In this document: in pieces, positions 7,645-16,845 of the stretch
How positions within the stretch are numbered: position 1 is the first letter of the stretch
Layout of the letters: every line of letters begins with the position of its first letter
Source: Bosea sp. 124
GTDB taxonomy: Bacteria > Pseudomonadota > Alphaproteobacteria > Rhizobiales > Beijerinckiaceae
Length of the DNA: 64,000 nt
Reading direction: 5' to 3'
Assembly (NCBI RefSeq): GCF_003046175.1
Contig: NZ_PZZM01000001.1
Coordinates: 3,117,001-3,181,000 of the forward strand
Made by a program: the position numbers and the translations under genes
The notes under the pieces: model-generated
The model's input: only the letters and a program-made list of their open reading frames with translations
Told to the model about the DNA's origin: nothing
Database searches by the model: none

Positions 7645-10600
7645 CTACTCCGCGGCTCGAAGGAGTTGGGGAAGCGTCATGTCAGCATGGCGCAAGGCCG
7701 TGCGCATATGCTCGGCGACGACGCGGACATGCGGCTCGAGGACCATGCTGTCATGGTTGCCTGGGACCTCGGTGATGGTCAGCTTGTCGATATAGGGCGT
7801 CCAGCCATTATCCTTGGACACCAGGTTGCGCACGTCGTTCAGCTCGCGCCCGGCAGAGATCTTATACCGGACATCAAGCTTGGGCCGCAGCAAGAGACAG
7901 TCGGTGCGGATCGGCTTGACCTGATAGGCCCACAGCGCTCGCAGGAACGCCGCTTCGATGACGGCATTATGAAACTGATCCGCAGCGGCGGTATTTCCGC
8001 CCTTGCGCTTCCTGCGCAGCTCCATTTCCCATGCGATCCGTGACTTGATCCAGTTCGCGACGAAGGAGCCTTTCTGGCGCCGCGCATCCTGCAACTTCAT
8101 CGACAGGCGGTCCGGGAGGGACAGGGTGACGCGCTGGGGCAGCGGCGTATCCAGCAGGATCACGACAGAAGCGCTCTCGCCGGCTTTCTCCAACTGCTGG
8201 GCTATCTCGTAGGCGACCATGCCGCCCCCCGAGAAGCCGCCAATGCTGTAGGGCCCGACCGGCTGCACGGCCCGCATTTCGGCCAGATAGTCCCGCGCCA
8301 TTTCCTCGAATGTCTCGTGCGGGCTTTCGCTGCCGAAGAGACCCTTCGCCTGCAGGCCGTAGACCGGCCGATCCTGGCCGATATGCAACGCCAGATGCCG
8401 GAGGTTGAGGATGTTCCCGAACATCCCGGCGCAGATGAAGAATGGCCGCCCACCCGATGCCGGGCCGCCACTCATCGGAACCAGATGGGTATAGCGCGTC
8501 GCGACGATGGCCGGTCTCGGGCGCGCGGTATCTGCGGCGTCGGCTGTGTTCGTCGTCACGCCGGACTGTTCCAGCAGCGCGGCGCATTTGGCGATGGTCG
8601 GAGCCTCGAACAGCACCGATATCGGGAAGTCGACCGCATATTCCGCCTTGATCATTCGAAACAGGCGCACTGCGATCAGCGAGTGCCCGCCAAGGTCGAA
8701 GAAGTTGTCGTTCGCGCCGATTCTCTTCACGCCAAGGAGCTGGGTCCAGAAGCCCGCGAGCGTCGTCTCGATCCCGGCCGCCGGCTCGGCATAATCGACG
8801 TCGCCTTCGGGGCGTTCAAAGCCACCATCGGGAGCTGCAGCCGGTTCGTTGTGACGGACCGGCTTCATCAGCATGTGCAAGTCCATCGAACTGACGACGA
8901 CCTGCGGCAGGTCGGTCGCGATCGCGCGGAAGAATGCCTCGAGCCCTTCTGCAGGACGAATTCCCTGATCGACGAGCTGTGCGAGTTGCTGCTGGGCAGG
9001 CGACAGGTTGTCCTGCGCGGGCTTGGCCCGCTTCATTCCGTGCACGTGTTCGATGGCCGGGCGCCGCTCGGCAGCGCCCGCCGCTGCGAACGACTTGCCG
9101 ACACGCCTTATGGTGAAATCGCTCGCTTCCATGAGGACCGAGCCGTCAGGCCTCGCGATGACGATGTCGAATGTCGCGTAGTCGTCACCGAGGTCCTGGC
9201 CGGGCTGGATGCGGGCCCAGCTCAGAATGCGCTGCGGCAGCGGGCCATGATACCGGATCTGCCCATAGCCGGCCGGGACCCACAACGATTCGGCCGGGTT
9301 GTAATCATCGATCAAGCCCATCGCGAAGCCGGTCGCGATGTCGAGCAAGGCGGGGTGGGCGAGGTAGCCCGCTTCGAGGTCGCCCTTGAACGCTTCGTCG
9401 AGTTCAAGCTCGGCCAGCTTTTCGCCGACACCATGGCGGATTGCCGTCAGCACGCTCCAGCGTGGACCGAAGCGCAAATGCTCTTCCTGTGCGGAGCGCA
9501 GCTTGCCGCCGACCGCACTTTCGTCCGAGCTGTGGCTGCGCTCGATAATGGCCTGGACGTCCAGGGCTGCAGGGCTGACGGGCGCCGCCTGGACGATGGT
9601 GGCTTCGGCGTGGACCTGCCTCGCGCCATCGTCGGATTCGCTGTGGACCGTCGCCGACAGGCGGCCTGCGCCTGCCGGTGCGATCTGAATGACGACGCTG
9701 CGCGTTTCGTCGTCGGCGATGGGCAGCGGGGCAAGGAAGCTGAGTTGCTCGAGTTCGATGGCGCCGGCGAAGCCAAGCTCGCGAGCAGCCTGGATCAGCA
9801 ATTCGACATAACCCGTCCCTGGCCAGACGGCTTCGCCCGACTTCAAGCGATGCTGGTCCAGAATCCAGTGGCTTCCGGGACCGCATGTCAGTTCGAGTCG
9901 GACCGATCCATTGGGTTCGGAGCGACGGAAATCGATCAGCGGCTGCGCAACCGCCACGACGTCTGAATCATCTCGTCTGACGGAACTGTCGATCTCGCGC
10001 GCCGCGAGTCCGATTTCATTCCATACGCCCCATTGCAGAGCCAGAACGCGCCGATGCGCGCGCATGGCATCGCTTTGAGCCACGGCATTAAGATAGGCAT
10101 TGGCCGCAACGTAGTCGATCTGGCCCGCCGGAGCCGTTGCCGCGCTGGTGGAGGAGAACAGCACGACGATATCGAGCTTGCGATCGCCCAGGGCCTCATT
10201 CAGCACCTCGGTGCCATAGACCTTGGGCGCCAGAACCGTTTCGAGATCAGCGGTCGATTTCATCTCGACAAGGTTGTCTTTGATGACGCCGGCCGTGTGC
10301 AGAACGCCGTCGAGCACTCCAAATACGGTTTCCGTCTCGGTGACGACATGCCTCATCTCGTCGATGTTCGTGACGTCGCCTTGCATGTAGACGGCCTTGC
10401 CGCCGGCGTTCTCGATCGCGTGAATGGCTCGTATCGCCCGGGCGACACGGCCCATTCGCAGTGACTCGGCTTCAAAGGTGCTCCACGTTTCGCGCGGCGG
10501 CAATTTCATGCGACCGACCAGGACCAGGCGCGCCTGGAAGCGCTCGGCGAGCCCCTGAGCAAATGTAAGAGCGAGATCGCCGAGTCCGCCCGTGATCAGA

Positions 10601-13600
10601 TAGACGCCGTTTGTCTTGAAGGGAGACTTGTCGGCTTCCGCGGCGTCCAGACGGATCTTGTCGAAACCGTGCAGCCAGCGACGGCCCTTCCGGTATGCGA
10701 CGACTTCGCTCGATGCCTCTGCGGCCGGCCCCCTGGCCGCCGTGGTCAGATCGTCCCAGAGGAGATCGAACCAATCCGGCATGGCGCGCTTGTCGCCTGA
10801 AAGGGCAAGTGCCAGCGATTTCAAACCGAGGCGCCTCGCCTTCGAGGCGGCCCCATCATATGGGAGATCAATCGCCCGCACCGAGAGGTTCTCGTATTCC
10901 TTCGGCAACACCAGAACGGCGCCCAACACGGTCGACTTGCCCGGATAGCGGACATTCTCGTCGCCGACCCGCTGCATCCCGTTGGTGATGACGGTCAGGG
11001 CAATGTCATTCGTAATGTCTGCCTGGCTCAACGCACGGGCGAGGTGAAACAGCGTGTAGAATCCGCGTTCCTGATTCTGGTGAAAGAAGCTCGATCCAGG
11101 GCGATGGGCTTCATCAGCGGTATAGAGCCACAGATTGACGATATGATCCGGCAAGCAGCCATCAGCAGCGAGATGGCCGAGCAGGCTGTCAAATCCCTCC
11201 TGGCCGTCTTCCGGACAGAGCACATAGTTCGTCTGATCCAGGCGCCGGAAGCTATCCCCCACCGCGACAGCGACAACGTCATGACCGAGCGACTTCAATC
11301 GGACGCTTAACTCGCGACCCAATCCGGCGTCGTCCATGAAGATCAGCCAGCTCGTCTTGACCGGACCGACGCCGACGCGCACCGCCGGGACCGACTGTGT
11401 CCAGGTGACCCCATATCCCCACTCCGCCAGGTCTTCGAGCTTGCGCGGGAGCTCGTCCTGAGAAGGCTGTGCCGAAGCAGCCACGGGCTCGATGAAGTAG
11501 GGCTGCTGGCGGAAGGCATAGCTCGGCAGGGCCACCCGCCGGGCGGAGCCCTTGCTCCACAGCCGCGTCATATCGACCGGCAGACCCAGAGCCCAGGCCG
11601 CCCCCAGAGCGCCAAGCAGGTGAATGTGGTCGTCGACCGGCTCGTCGGCGTGCGGCAAGCTGTTGACGATCTGGTTCTGGTCGACAGAGCCCTGAGCCTT
11701 GATCAGCGACGACAGCGTCTTTCCCGGACCCACTTCGATAAACACACGCTGGGGGTCGGCGATGCGACTGATGCCCTCGGCAAACCGGACCGTCGAGCGC
11801 AGGTGCCTGACCCAATAGGTCGGATCGCGCGCCTGGTCGGCCGTCAGCATCTCTGCGGTGAGGTTGGAGACGATCGGGATTGACGGCGAGCGCAGCGGAA
11901 TCGAGCGTACGAAAGCCTCGAAGCGGCCGAGGATGGGCTCCAGCATGCGCGAATGAGCCGCGATGTCGATCGCCACGGGTTGGGAATCGATCCCGAGCGC
12001 GGCGAGCTGTTCGGCGAAGCGGTGGAGCTCGACCTTGGTTCCCGAAACGACGCAGAGTTGCGGTGCATTCACGGATGCGATGTCGAGCTGGGGCGGCAAA
12101 TGCGCCTTGAGGTCCGACTCGCTCAGCGGCACGCTCAGCATGCCTCCGCCCGAAACCTCGTCGAAGAGTTCTCCGCGAATTCTGACGAGGTTGACCGCGT
12201 CACGGAAACTGAAAACGCCGGAGATACAGGCCGCGGCGTTCTCGCCCATCGAATGGCCGATGAGAACGGAAGGCTTGAGGCCCCAATCGATCCAGAGCCG
12301 CGCCATCGCGATCTCGACGATCAGGATCGCGGGCAATTGGATCGACGGCCTCTGAAGAGTGCTGGCCTGGTCCGGCGTCGTCGCAAACCAGGCGCTTCGG
12401 ATTTCCTGGGCGGCGTCAGCTGTAAGGTACCCCAAGCCCTCGTCGACGATCGCCCGAAAGCGTTCATCCTTGCGGTAGAGCGCTCGCGCCATGCCGGCAT
12501 GCTGCGCGCCACCGCCCGGGAACACGAAAGCAGCCTGAGCTGCACCTTCCAGCGCACGGCGACTGGAGCCCCGGCGCGATGACGAATCGCGACAGATCGC
12601 GATCGCGTCATGGCGCCCCGAGACGGGAATGATCCTGCGGCTCTCGAAATGCTTGCGCCCGGCAAAAAGCGTGAAGGAGGCGTCCGTCAGCGAAAGGGCC
12701 GGATCGCTCTCCAGCGCGTCGGCAAGCCGCTTCGCGGCCTCATCGAGCGAGTGCTTGTTGCGCGCAGACAGGACCAGAAGCGCAGGCTGATCGTCGCGCT
12801 CGCCGGCCGCCTGCGCCGCGGCGATCGCGGGCGGCGACTGGATGATGGCGTGCGCGTTCGTCCCGCCTACACCGAGCGAATTGACCGCCGCGATGCGGAG
12901 GCCATTCTGCGGCTGCCAGTCGTGAAGGGCGTCGTTGACGAGGAAGGGGCTCTCCGCGAAATTGATCGTCGGATTGGGCTTTTCATAGCCGAGGGTCGGC
13001 GGAATCAGGCCGCTCTTGACCGTCATCGCCGCCTTGATCAATCCGATGACGCCGGCGGCGGTGTCTGTGTGCCCGATATTGGTCTTCACCGAACCGATCC
13101 GGCAGAAGCCGCGGGATGTCGAGCTGCGGCGGAACGCCTGCGTCAGCGCCTCGACCTCGATCGGGTCACCCAGATATGTGCCGGTGCCATGACATTCAAC
13201 ATACCCGACCTGATCGGCGCTGATGCCGGCCAAGGCCTGAGCCTCGATGATCGCGGCGGCTTGGCCGGTCACGCTGGGAGCAAGATATCCAGCCTTGCTG
13301 GCGCCATCATTGTTGACAGCCGTCGCCTTGATGACGGCGTGGATCGGATCGCCATCGCGAATGGCGTCTGCGAGCCGCCGCAGCACGACCGTGCCGACGC
13401 CGCTGCCGAAGACCGTTCCTGCCGCCCGGTGATCGAAGGCGCGGCAATGCCCGTCCGGCGACAGAATTTCGCCGTCCTGATAAATATATCCGCGCCGATG
13501 CGGAAATTCGATCGTGACGCCGCCCGCGAGCGCCATGTCGGACTCGCCGCTCAGCAGGCTCTGGCATGCATAGTGAACGGCGACGAGCGAACTGGAACAC

Positions 13601-14127
13601 GCAGTCTGGACGTTGACGCTGGGGCCCCTCAGATCGAAAAGATACGAAACGCGCGTCGAGAGGAAATCTTTGTCATTGCCGGTGTGGCGCAGCAGAAACA
13701 TGCCGACCTGATCAACGAGCTGGCGATTGCTGCAGACATTGAAGTAGAAATAGCTGCCCATGCCGCAGCCGGCAAACACGCCAACCGGGCCTTCAAACGA
13801 ATCCGGCATTCTGGTTGAGTTCTCGAATGCCTCCCAGGCGCATTCGAGAAAGTTCCGATGCTGCGGATCCATAATGGCCGCTTCCTTGGGACTGACACCG
13901 AAGAACTCGGCGTCGAACATCTCCATGGCAGGCAGCGGGGCAGCGCGCGGCACATAGTGAGAATTGCGCATGCGTGCTGGCTCCTCGCCGGCCGCCAGCA
14001 GCGCTTCCTCGCTCAATGTTTCAATCGACTCGCGCCCGGAAACCAGGTTGTCCCAGAACTCGGACAGCGATCGGGCGCCGGGCGCCCTAACTGCCATGCC
14101 GATAATGGCGATATCATTCTGGTCCAT
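7645..14127 (-). CDS. Type I polyketide synthase, one module: KS-AT-KR-DH-ACP-TE
   Basis: 2160 residues. Ketosynthase (1-430) has active-site TACSSS (C177) and the two His motifs HGTGT (H313) and NIGH (H353). Acyltransferase (530-870) has FVFPGGG and GHSMG (S626). Its specificity region reads AAHS rather than the usual HAFH (malonyl) or YASH (methylmalonyl). Ketoreductase (about 900-1365) has TGGLGDL at 1179 and a Ser-Tyr-Asn set (SSTS ~1325, Y1339, N1343). A hot-dog dehydratase (1400-1680) follows with H1426 in QHRLKSGEAVWPG and D1596 in HPALLD. The carrier domain has GGHS (S1816). A thioesterase closes the protein, with GFSGGG (S1966), D1993 and H2125 in GNHDS. Every catalytic residue is present, so it should be active. 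The KR-before-DH order is not the textbook one. A single module with its own TE suggests one extension or iterative use. Neighbours are an acyltransferase and EPS genes. Confidence 0.95.
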   Translation of the reverse strand: MDQNDIAIIGMAVRAPGARSLSEFWDNLVSGRESIETLSEEALLAAGEEPARMRNSHYVPRAAPLPAMEMFDAEFFGVSPKEAAIMDPQHRNFLECAWEAFENSTRMPDSFEGPVGVFAGCGMGSYFYFNVCSNRQLVDQVGMFLLRHTGNDKDFLSTRVSYLFDLRGPSVNVQTACSSSLVAVHYACQSLLSGESDMALAGGVTIEFPHRRGYIYQDGEILSPDGHCRAFDHRAAGTVFGSGVGTVVLRRLADAIRDGDPIHAVIKATAVNNDGASKAGYLAPSVTGQAAAIIEAQALAGISADQVGYVECHGTGTYLGDPIEVEALTQAFRRSSTSRGFCRIGSVKTNIGHTDTAAGVIGLIKAAMTVKSGLIPPTLGYEKPNPTINFAESPFLVNDALHDWQPQNGLRIAAVNSLGVGGTNAHAIIQSPPAIAAAQAAGERDDQPALLVLSARNKHSLDEAAKRLADALESDPALSLTDASFTLFAGRKHFESRRIIPVSGRHDAIAICRDSSSRRGSSRRALEGAAQAAFVFPGGGAQHAGMARALYRKDERFRAIVDEGLGYLTADAAQEIRSAWFATTPDQASTLQRPSIQLPAILIVEIAMARLWIDWGLKPSVLIGHSMGENAAACISGVFSFRDAVNLVRIRGELFDEVSGGGMLSVPLSESDLKAHLPPQLDIASVNAPQLCVVSGTKVELHRFAEQLAALGIDSQPVAIDIAAHSRMLEPILGRFEAFVRSIPLRSPSIPIVSNLTAEMLTADQARDPTYWVRHLRSTVRFAEGISRIADPQRVFIEVGPGKTLSSLIKAQGSVDQNQIVNSLPHADEPVDDHIHLLGALGAAWALGLPVDMTRLWSKGSARRVALPSYAFRQQPYFIEPVAASAQPSQDELPRKLEDLAEWGYGVTWTQSVPAVRVGVGPVKTSWLIFMDDAGLGRELSVRLKSLGHDVVAVAVGDSFRRLDQTNYVLCPEDGQEGFDSLLGHLAADGCLPDHIVNLWLYTADEAHRPGSSFFHQNQERGFYTLFHLARALSQADITNDIALTVITNGMQRVGDENVRYPGKSTVLGAVLVLPKEYENLSVRAIDLPYDGAASKARRLGLKSLALALSGDKRAMPDWFDLLWDDLTTAARGPAAEASSEVVAYRKGRRWLHGFDKIRLDAAEADKSPFKTNGVYLITGGLGDLALTFAQGLAERFQARLVLVGRMKLPPRETWSTFEAESLRMGRVARAIRAIHAIENAGGKAVYMQGDVTNIDEMRHVVTETETVFGVLDGVLHTAGVIKDNLVEMKSTADLETVLAPKVYGTEVLNEALGDRKLDIVVLFSSTSAATAPAGQIDYVAANAYLNAVAQSDAMRAHRRVLALQWGVWNEIGLAAREIDSSVRRDDSDVVAVAQPLIDFRRSEPNGSVRLELTCGPGSHWILDQHRLKSGEAVWPGTGYVELLIQAARELGFAGAIELEQLSFLAPLPIADDETRSVVIQIAPAGAGRLSATVHSESDDGARQVHAEATIVQAAPVSPAALDVQAIIERSHSSDESAVGGKLRSAQEEHLRFGPRWSVLTAIRHGVGEKLAELELDEAFKGDLEAGYLAHPALLDIATGFAMGLIDDYNPAESLWVPAGYGQIRYHGPLPQRILSWARIQPGQDLGDDYATFDIVIARPDGSVLMEASDFTIRRVGKSFAAAGAAERRPAIEHVHGMKRAKPAQDNLSPAQQQLAQLVDQGIRPAEGLEAFFRAIATDLPQVVVSSMDLHMLMKPVRHNEPAAAPDGGFERPEGDVDYAEPAAGIETTLAGFWTQLLGVKRIGANDNFFDLGGHSLIAVRLFRMIKAEYAVDFPISVLFEAPTIAKCAALLEQSGVTTNTADAADTARPRPAIVATRYTHLVPMSGGPASGGRPFFICAGMFGNILNLRHLALHIGQDRPVYGLQAKGLFGSESPHETFEEMARDYLAEMRAVQPVGPYSIGGFSGGGMVAYEIAQQLEKAGESASVVILLDTPLPQRVTLSLPDRLSMKLQDARRQKGSFVANWIKSRIAWEMELRRKRKGGNTAAADQFHNAVIEAAFLRALWAYQVKPIRTDCLLLRPKLDVRYKISAGRELNDVRNLVSKDNGWTPYIDKLTITEVPGNHDSMVLEPHVRVVAEHMRTALRHADMTLPQLLRAAE

Positions 14128-14461
14128 AAAAGGTCACTCGTCATCATTTCGGGGGGCGACAGCCGCCATATAATGAAGGCCTCTACGGTACCCCAAGTCC
14201 CGTGATCGATACACCCCTGTACCAAGTTCTGCGGATTAAATTTGGATTTGGTTACCTTGCTGTCTGGTCACGCTCGAGGGTCGAGATGTTCTGTAAAAGA
14301 TATGGCTCCCGTCGCTCAGATGCCCCGTTGGCAAACTGCGTTGCAATTCAAGCGCATTATTACCGCGAGCGCGTCGTTGTCTTTACTGCGGAACGCCGTC
14401 CGGTCGCTTTGGGCCGGTTCGAACGGACTCGCTCCCGATTTAGCACTGGATGTCGTTGATC
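14128..14461. other. Gene-free stretch upstream of the PKS
   Basis: No gene recognised. It should contain the promoter of the leftward PKS-acyltransferase operon. I see no strong hairpin or known operator. Confidence 0.5.
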
Positions 14462-15265
14462 TCAGGGTTTTGTCATTTCAGGCTCTCGCGTTCCGCCATG
14501 CCTCAGATCGTTCACAATCGCTCCGAATACGAGGCGAGAATCGACGAAATACCGGCGGAACATGCGCCGCGGCTGCTGGCCGAAGCGCCAAAGCCACTCG
14601 AGGCCGACCTGCTGCATCCAGTGCGGTGCGCGCCGAAAGGTCCCTGCGTGAAAATCGAGTGCCGCCCCGACCGAAAGACAATATGCATCACCAAGTGCGT
14701 GGCGATGGCGATCAATCCAGATTTCGGATTTCGGAGCTCCCACCCCGAAAATGATGTGCGTTGCTTGCAGAGCCGAAATCTGCGCAACGAGCAATTCGCT
14801 GGCGGCCGGATCAGATTCGAAGCCGAACTCCGGCACATGCAGCGCAAATTGCGATGAGTCGAACCCTGCCTCGACCAGGCGCGTCCGCAGTATTTCGGCC
14901 GTGCGCTCACTCGGGGCGACAATGAAGGGCTTATGCCGCGAGGCATCCAGTCTTTGAAAAACGATCGGAAAAAGGCTGGCCCCGGTCACTCGCTCCTTGA
15001 TCCCGATTCTGCGAAGACGCGCATACAGGAGGATCGGCATGCCATCGATGGTGGCCTTCCAGGCATTGCGATAAGCTTGGCGGAAGGCTGCGTTGCGGCG
15101 AAGATTGACAACGTGGTCGACGTTCATCGTGACCAGGTGCTTGAGACCTGCGCCCTTCGGGAGCACGGGGCCGCAGAGTTCATCCGCGATCTCGTGCGTG
15201 GATTCGCAACTGAACGTGATCCCGAACATGGGCGAAGAACGCAATTGGCCAGTCATTTTGTTCAT
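14462..15265 (-). CDS. WecG/TagA/CpsF-family glycosyltransferase (GT26)
   Basis: About 267 residues. GT26 enzymes add the second sugar (for example ManNAcA or a hexose) to an undecaprenyl-linked sugar, acting at the inner face of the membrane. Typical motifs are TMNVDHVVNLRR, IDGMPILLYARL, the GxGAPKSEIW segment and a C-terminal GLEWLWRFGQQPRRMFRRYF. The start at 15265 (MNKMTG) lies 14 bp past the upstream stop. A longer version beginning at 15301 would overlap the upstream gene by 23 bp and has no visible ribosome site. It probably forms an operon with the SGNH-like gene and works after the WcaJ-type transferase encoded at 16846. Confidence 0.9.
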   Translation of the reverse strand: MNKMTGQLRSSPMFGITFSCESTHEIADELCGPVLPKGAGLKHLVTMNVDHVVNLRRNAAFRQAYRNAWKATIDGMPILLYARLRRIGIKERVTGASLFPIVFQRLDASRHKPFIVAPSERTAEILRTRLVEAGFDSSQFALHVPEFGFESDPAASELLVAQISALQATHIIFGVGAPKSEIWIDRHRHALGDAYCLSVGAALDFHAGTFRRAPHWMQQVGLEWLWRFGQQPRRMFRRYFVDSRLVFGAIVNDLRHGGTREPEMTKP

Positions 15266-15278
15266 CCCGGCTTCTGGG

Positions 15279-16472
15279 TTACTTGCTGTTGGGAGACGCA
15301 TTGTCGAATTTCAAGAATGGGTTCTCAGGACTCTCCGCTTGATAGATTCGTGACCACTGGCGCCCGATTTTCCATTTCGTATAGCGCGAGCGGAACCAGC
15401 TCATGCTTTTGTCCCAATCCGATCGGAAATAGTATTCCAGCGAGGCGGCCATAAAGCCTGCTTCGATGTAGTCGCGACATTCCTTTGACCCCATCCCGGT
15501 GCGATCGAGAGGGTGATGTCGAACAAATTCATCGGCTATGGCGCTCAATTCCTGTCTGGCTTCAGCGTCGATGCCGGGAAAAGCAATGTCGGGTGGGCTG
15601 ACCTCGCGAAACAGATACCGGAACGCGACGGACGCCACATAGTAGTTCCCGACCGGACTGAGGTGGACGTCATCGTCAAAAATGACGGCCAGTCTGTCCG
15701 CAGGTGCGCGCCCGGCAACGATGCGGAGCGATCTTGGGGCGATGAGCCGTTCGGCCAGCGCCGCGAGCGCCAGGCCCATCGGCATCGACGCGATCCGATC
15801 TGGCCTGCGGTCCCGCTCAAGCGATTGATTGACCGTATTGACGATGCATCGCCATACAGGCGCTGCTGCCAGCTCATAAGCAATCCAGCGCTCGGGCGAT
15901 GATTTGTTGTCGACGGACAGCCAGGGTTCGAAGAACAGGGTTCTGCCCTTCGGGTTGGCCTGAATGAAGCGGTCGTGAAGCTTCCGCAGGCTGATCAGGG
16001 TATCCTGCCAGACCAACGAACCAAGTACACCGTGCTGTTCGGTTACAACCAGCGTATCGAGGGCGCGGCCGTCCCCGGGCCTGGTCGCGAACTCGACCAT
16101 TGGATCGGCGACGCGCCCCCATCGATCGACGCCGTGTCGATAGGGCGTCCCCTGCGCGCTATGGTCGAGCCCATCACGGCGATGCCGGATCGAGGACCCT
16201 TCAAGATATTGCAGATTCCAGGCCAGATCGACGCCTGCCGCAACCGACATTTCGTCGAGAATCCGCAGCATCGCCGGATTCGTCAGACTATGCCCCGAAA
16301 CATACAGCCGTCGCTTCATGTCCTGCGAGGCCCGCTCGTCCTGTGGTGTTGACGTTGGTGGGATCGTATCGGCGGCCTTGCTTGCCGTAACGTCAGTCAT
16401 AAGAACGAGGCTGCCGCAAAGTATCATGTTCCGAAAGAAAGCGGCACAAATCACGCCTGTCACAATTGCCAC
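15279..16472 (-). CDS. SGNH/GDSL-like hydrolase, possibly a polysaccharide esterase
   Basis: 397 residues with a hydrophobic N-terminal segment (FFRNMILCGSLVLM) that could be a signal peptide or anchor. The true start may be the internal Met of MILCGS. The mature part opens with YVSGHSLTNPAML, which resembles block I (G-D/H-S-L) of SGNH hydrolases. A block-V-like D-x-x-H appears near residue 275 in DDDVHLSPVGNYYVA. Those two blocks would supply the nucleophile Ser and the Asp/His pair. I could not place the Gly and Asn blocks with certainty. Family members remove acetyl groups from exopolysaccharides, which would fit next to an acyltransferase and glycosyltransferases. Assignment is from motifs only. 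Confidence 0.6.
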   Translation of the reverse strand: MAIVTGVICAAFFRNMILCGSLVLMTDVTASKAADTIPPTSTPQDERASQDMKRRLYVSGHSLTNPAMLRILDEMSVAAGVDLAWNLQYLEGSSIRHRRDGLDHSAQGTPYRHGVDRWGRVADPMVEFATRPGDGRALDTLVVTEQHGVLGSLVWQDTLISLRKLHDRFIQANPKGRTLFFEPWLSVDNKSSPERWIAYELAAAPVWRCIVNTVNQSLERDRRPDRIASMPMGLALAALAERLIAPRSLRIVAGRAPADRLAVIFDDDVHLSPVGNYYVASVAFRYLFREVSPPDIAFPGIDAEARQELSAIADEFVRHHPLDRTGMGSKECRDYIEAGFMAASLEYYFRSDWDKSMSWFRSRYTKWKIGRQWSRIYQAESPENPFLKFDNASPNSK

Positions 16473-16845
16473 CGAGTTTCAGATCAACCACTACTTATTG
16501 CATACTGCCCGGACCTATCCGCATCGAATAGCTCGGAAAATTACATCGAAACGAATGTGAGTCAAATTGTTAGACGCCCAACATGCGCTCTACGAGCTAA
16601 AATGACGATCTTTTGGCTTTGTGATTAACGCTCGTCGCGAGAGTCGAGGTCGCGTGTTGTGATGGCACGGCAGCGAGCATGCCCTAACGTCAACGGGCTT
16701 GAACGGCGCGACTGTGTTCGGCGAGACTCGCGATCGCCACCGTGGCATTAACGTAACTCGGGGATAATTTTCACCGATGAACCTCGGTATCGTTGATGGC
16801 CCCTTTAACGATGTGTTAACGTAAGTTGACTGCGCCGGGGCTGAC
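16473..16845. other. Divergent intergenic region before the initiating transferase gene
   Basis: No gene seen. It is AT-richer than its surroundings, with several TTAACG-type words, including two identical TTAACGTAA copies (listed separately). Confidence 0.5.
16748..16824. promoter_or_regulatory. Two TTAACGTAA copies upstream of the sugar-phosphate transferase
   Basis: TTAACGTAA occurs at 16748-16756 and again at 16816-16824. A partial copy, TTTAACGAT, lies between them near 16804. The second copy is 22 bp before the ATG at 16846. Similar GTTAACGAT words occur at about 51231 (inverted) and 51904. This may be a regulator operator, but no factor can be assigned. Confidence 0.35.

Noticed and set aside
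8317..9966. 550-codon open frame opposite the PKS
   Set aside because: Lies antisense to well-defined ACP, DH and TE domains and shows no family resemblance.
12610..13818. 400-codon open frame opposite the PKS ketosynthase
   Set aside because: Antisense to the KS active-site region; composition of a shadow frame.
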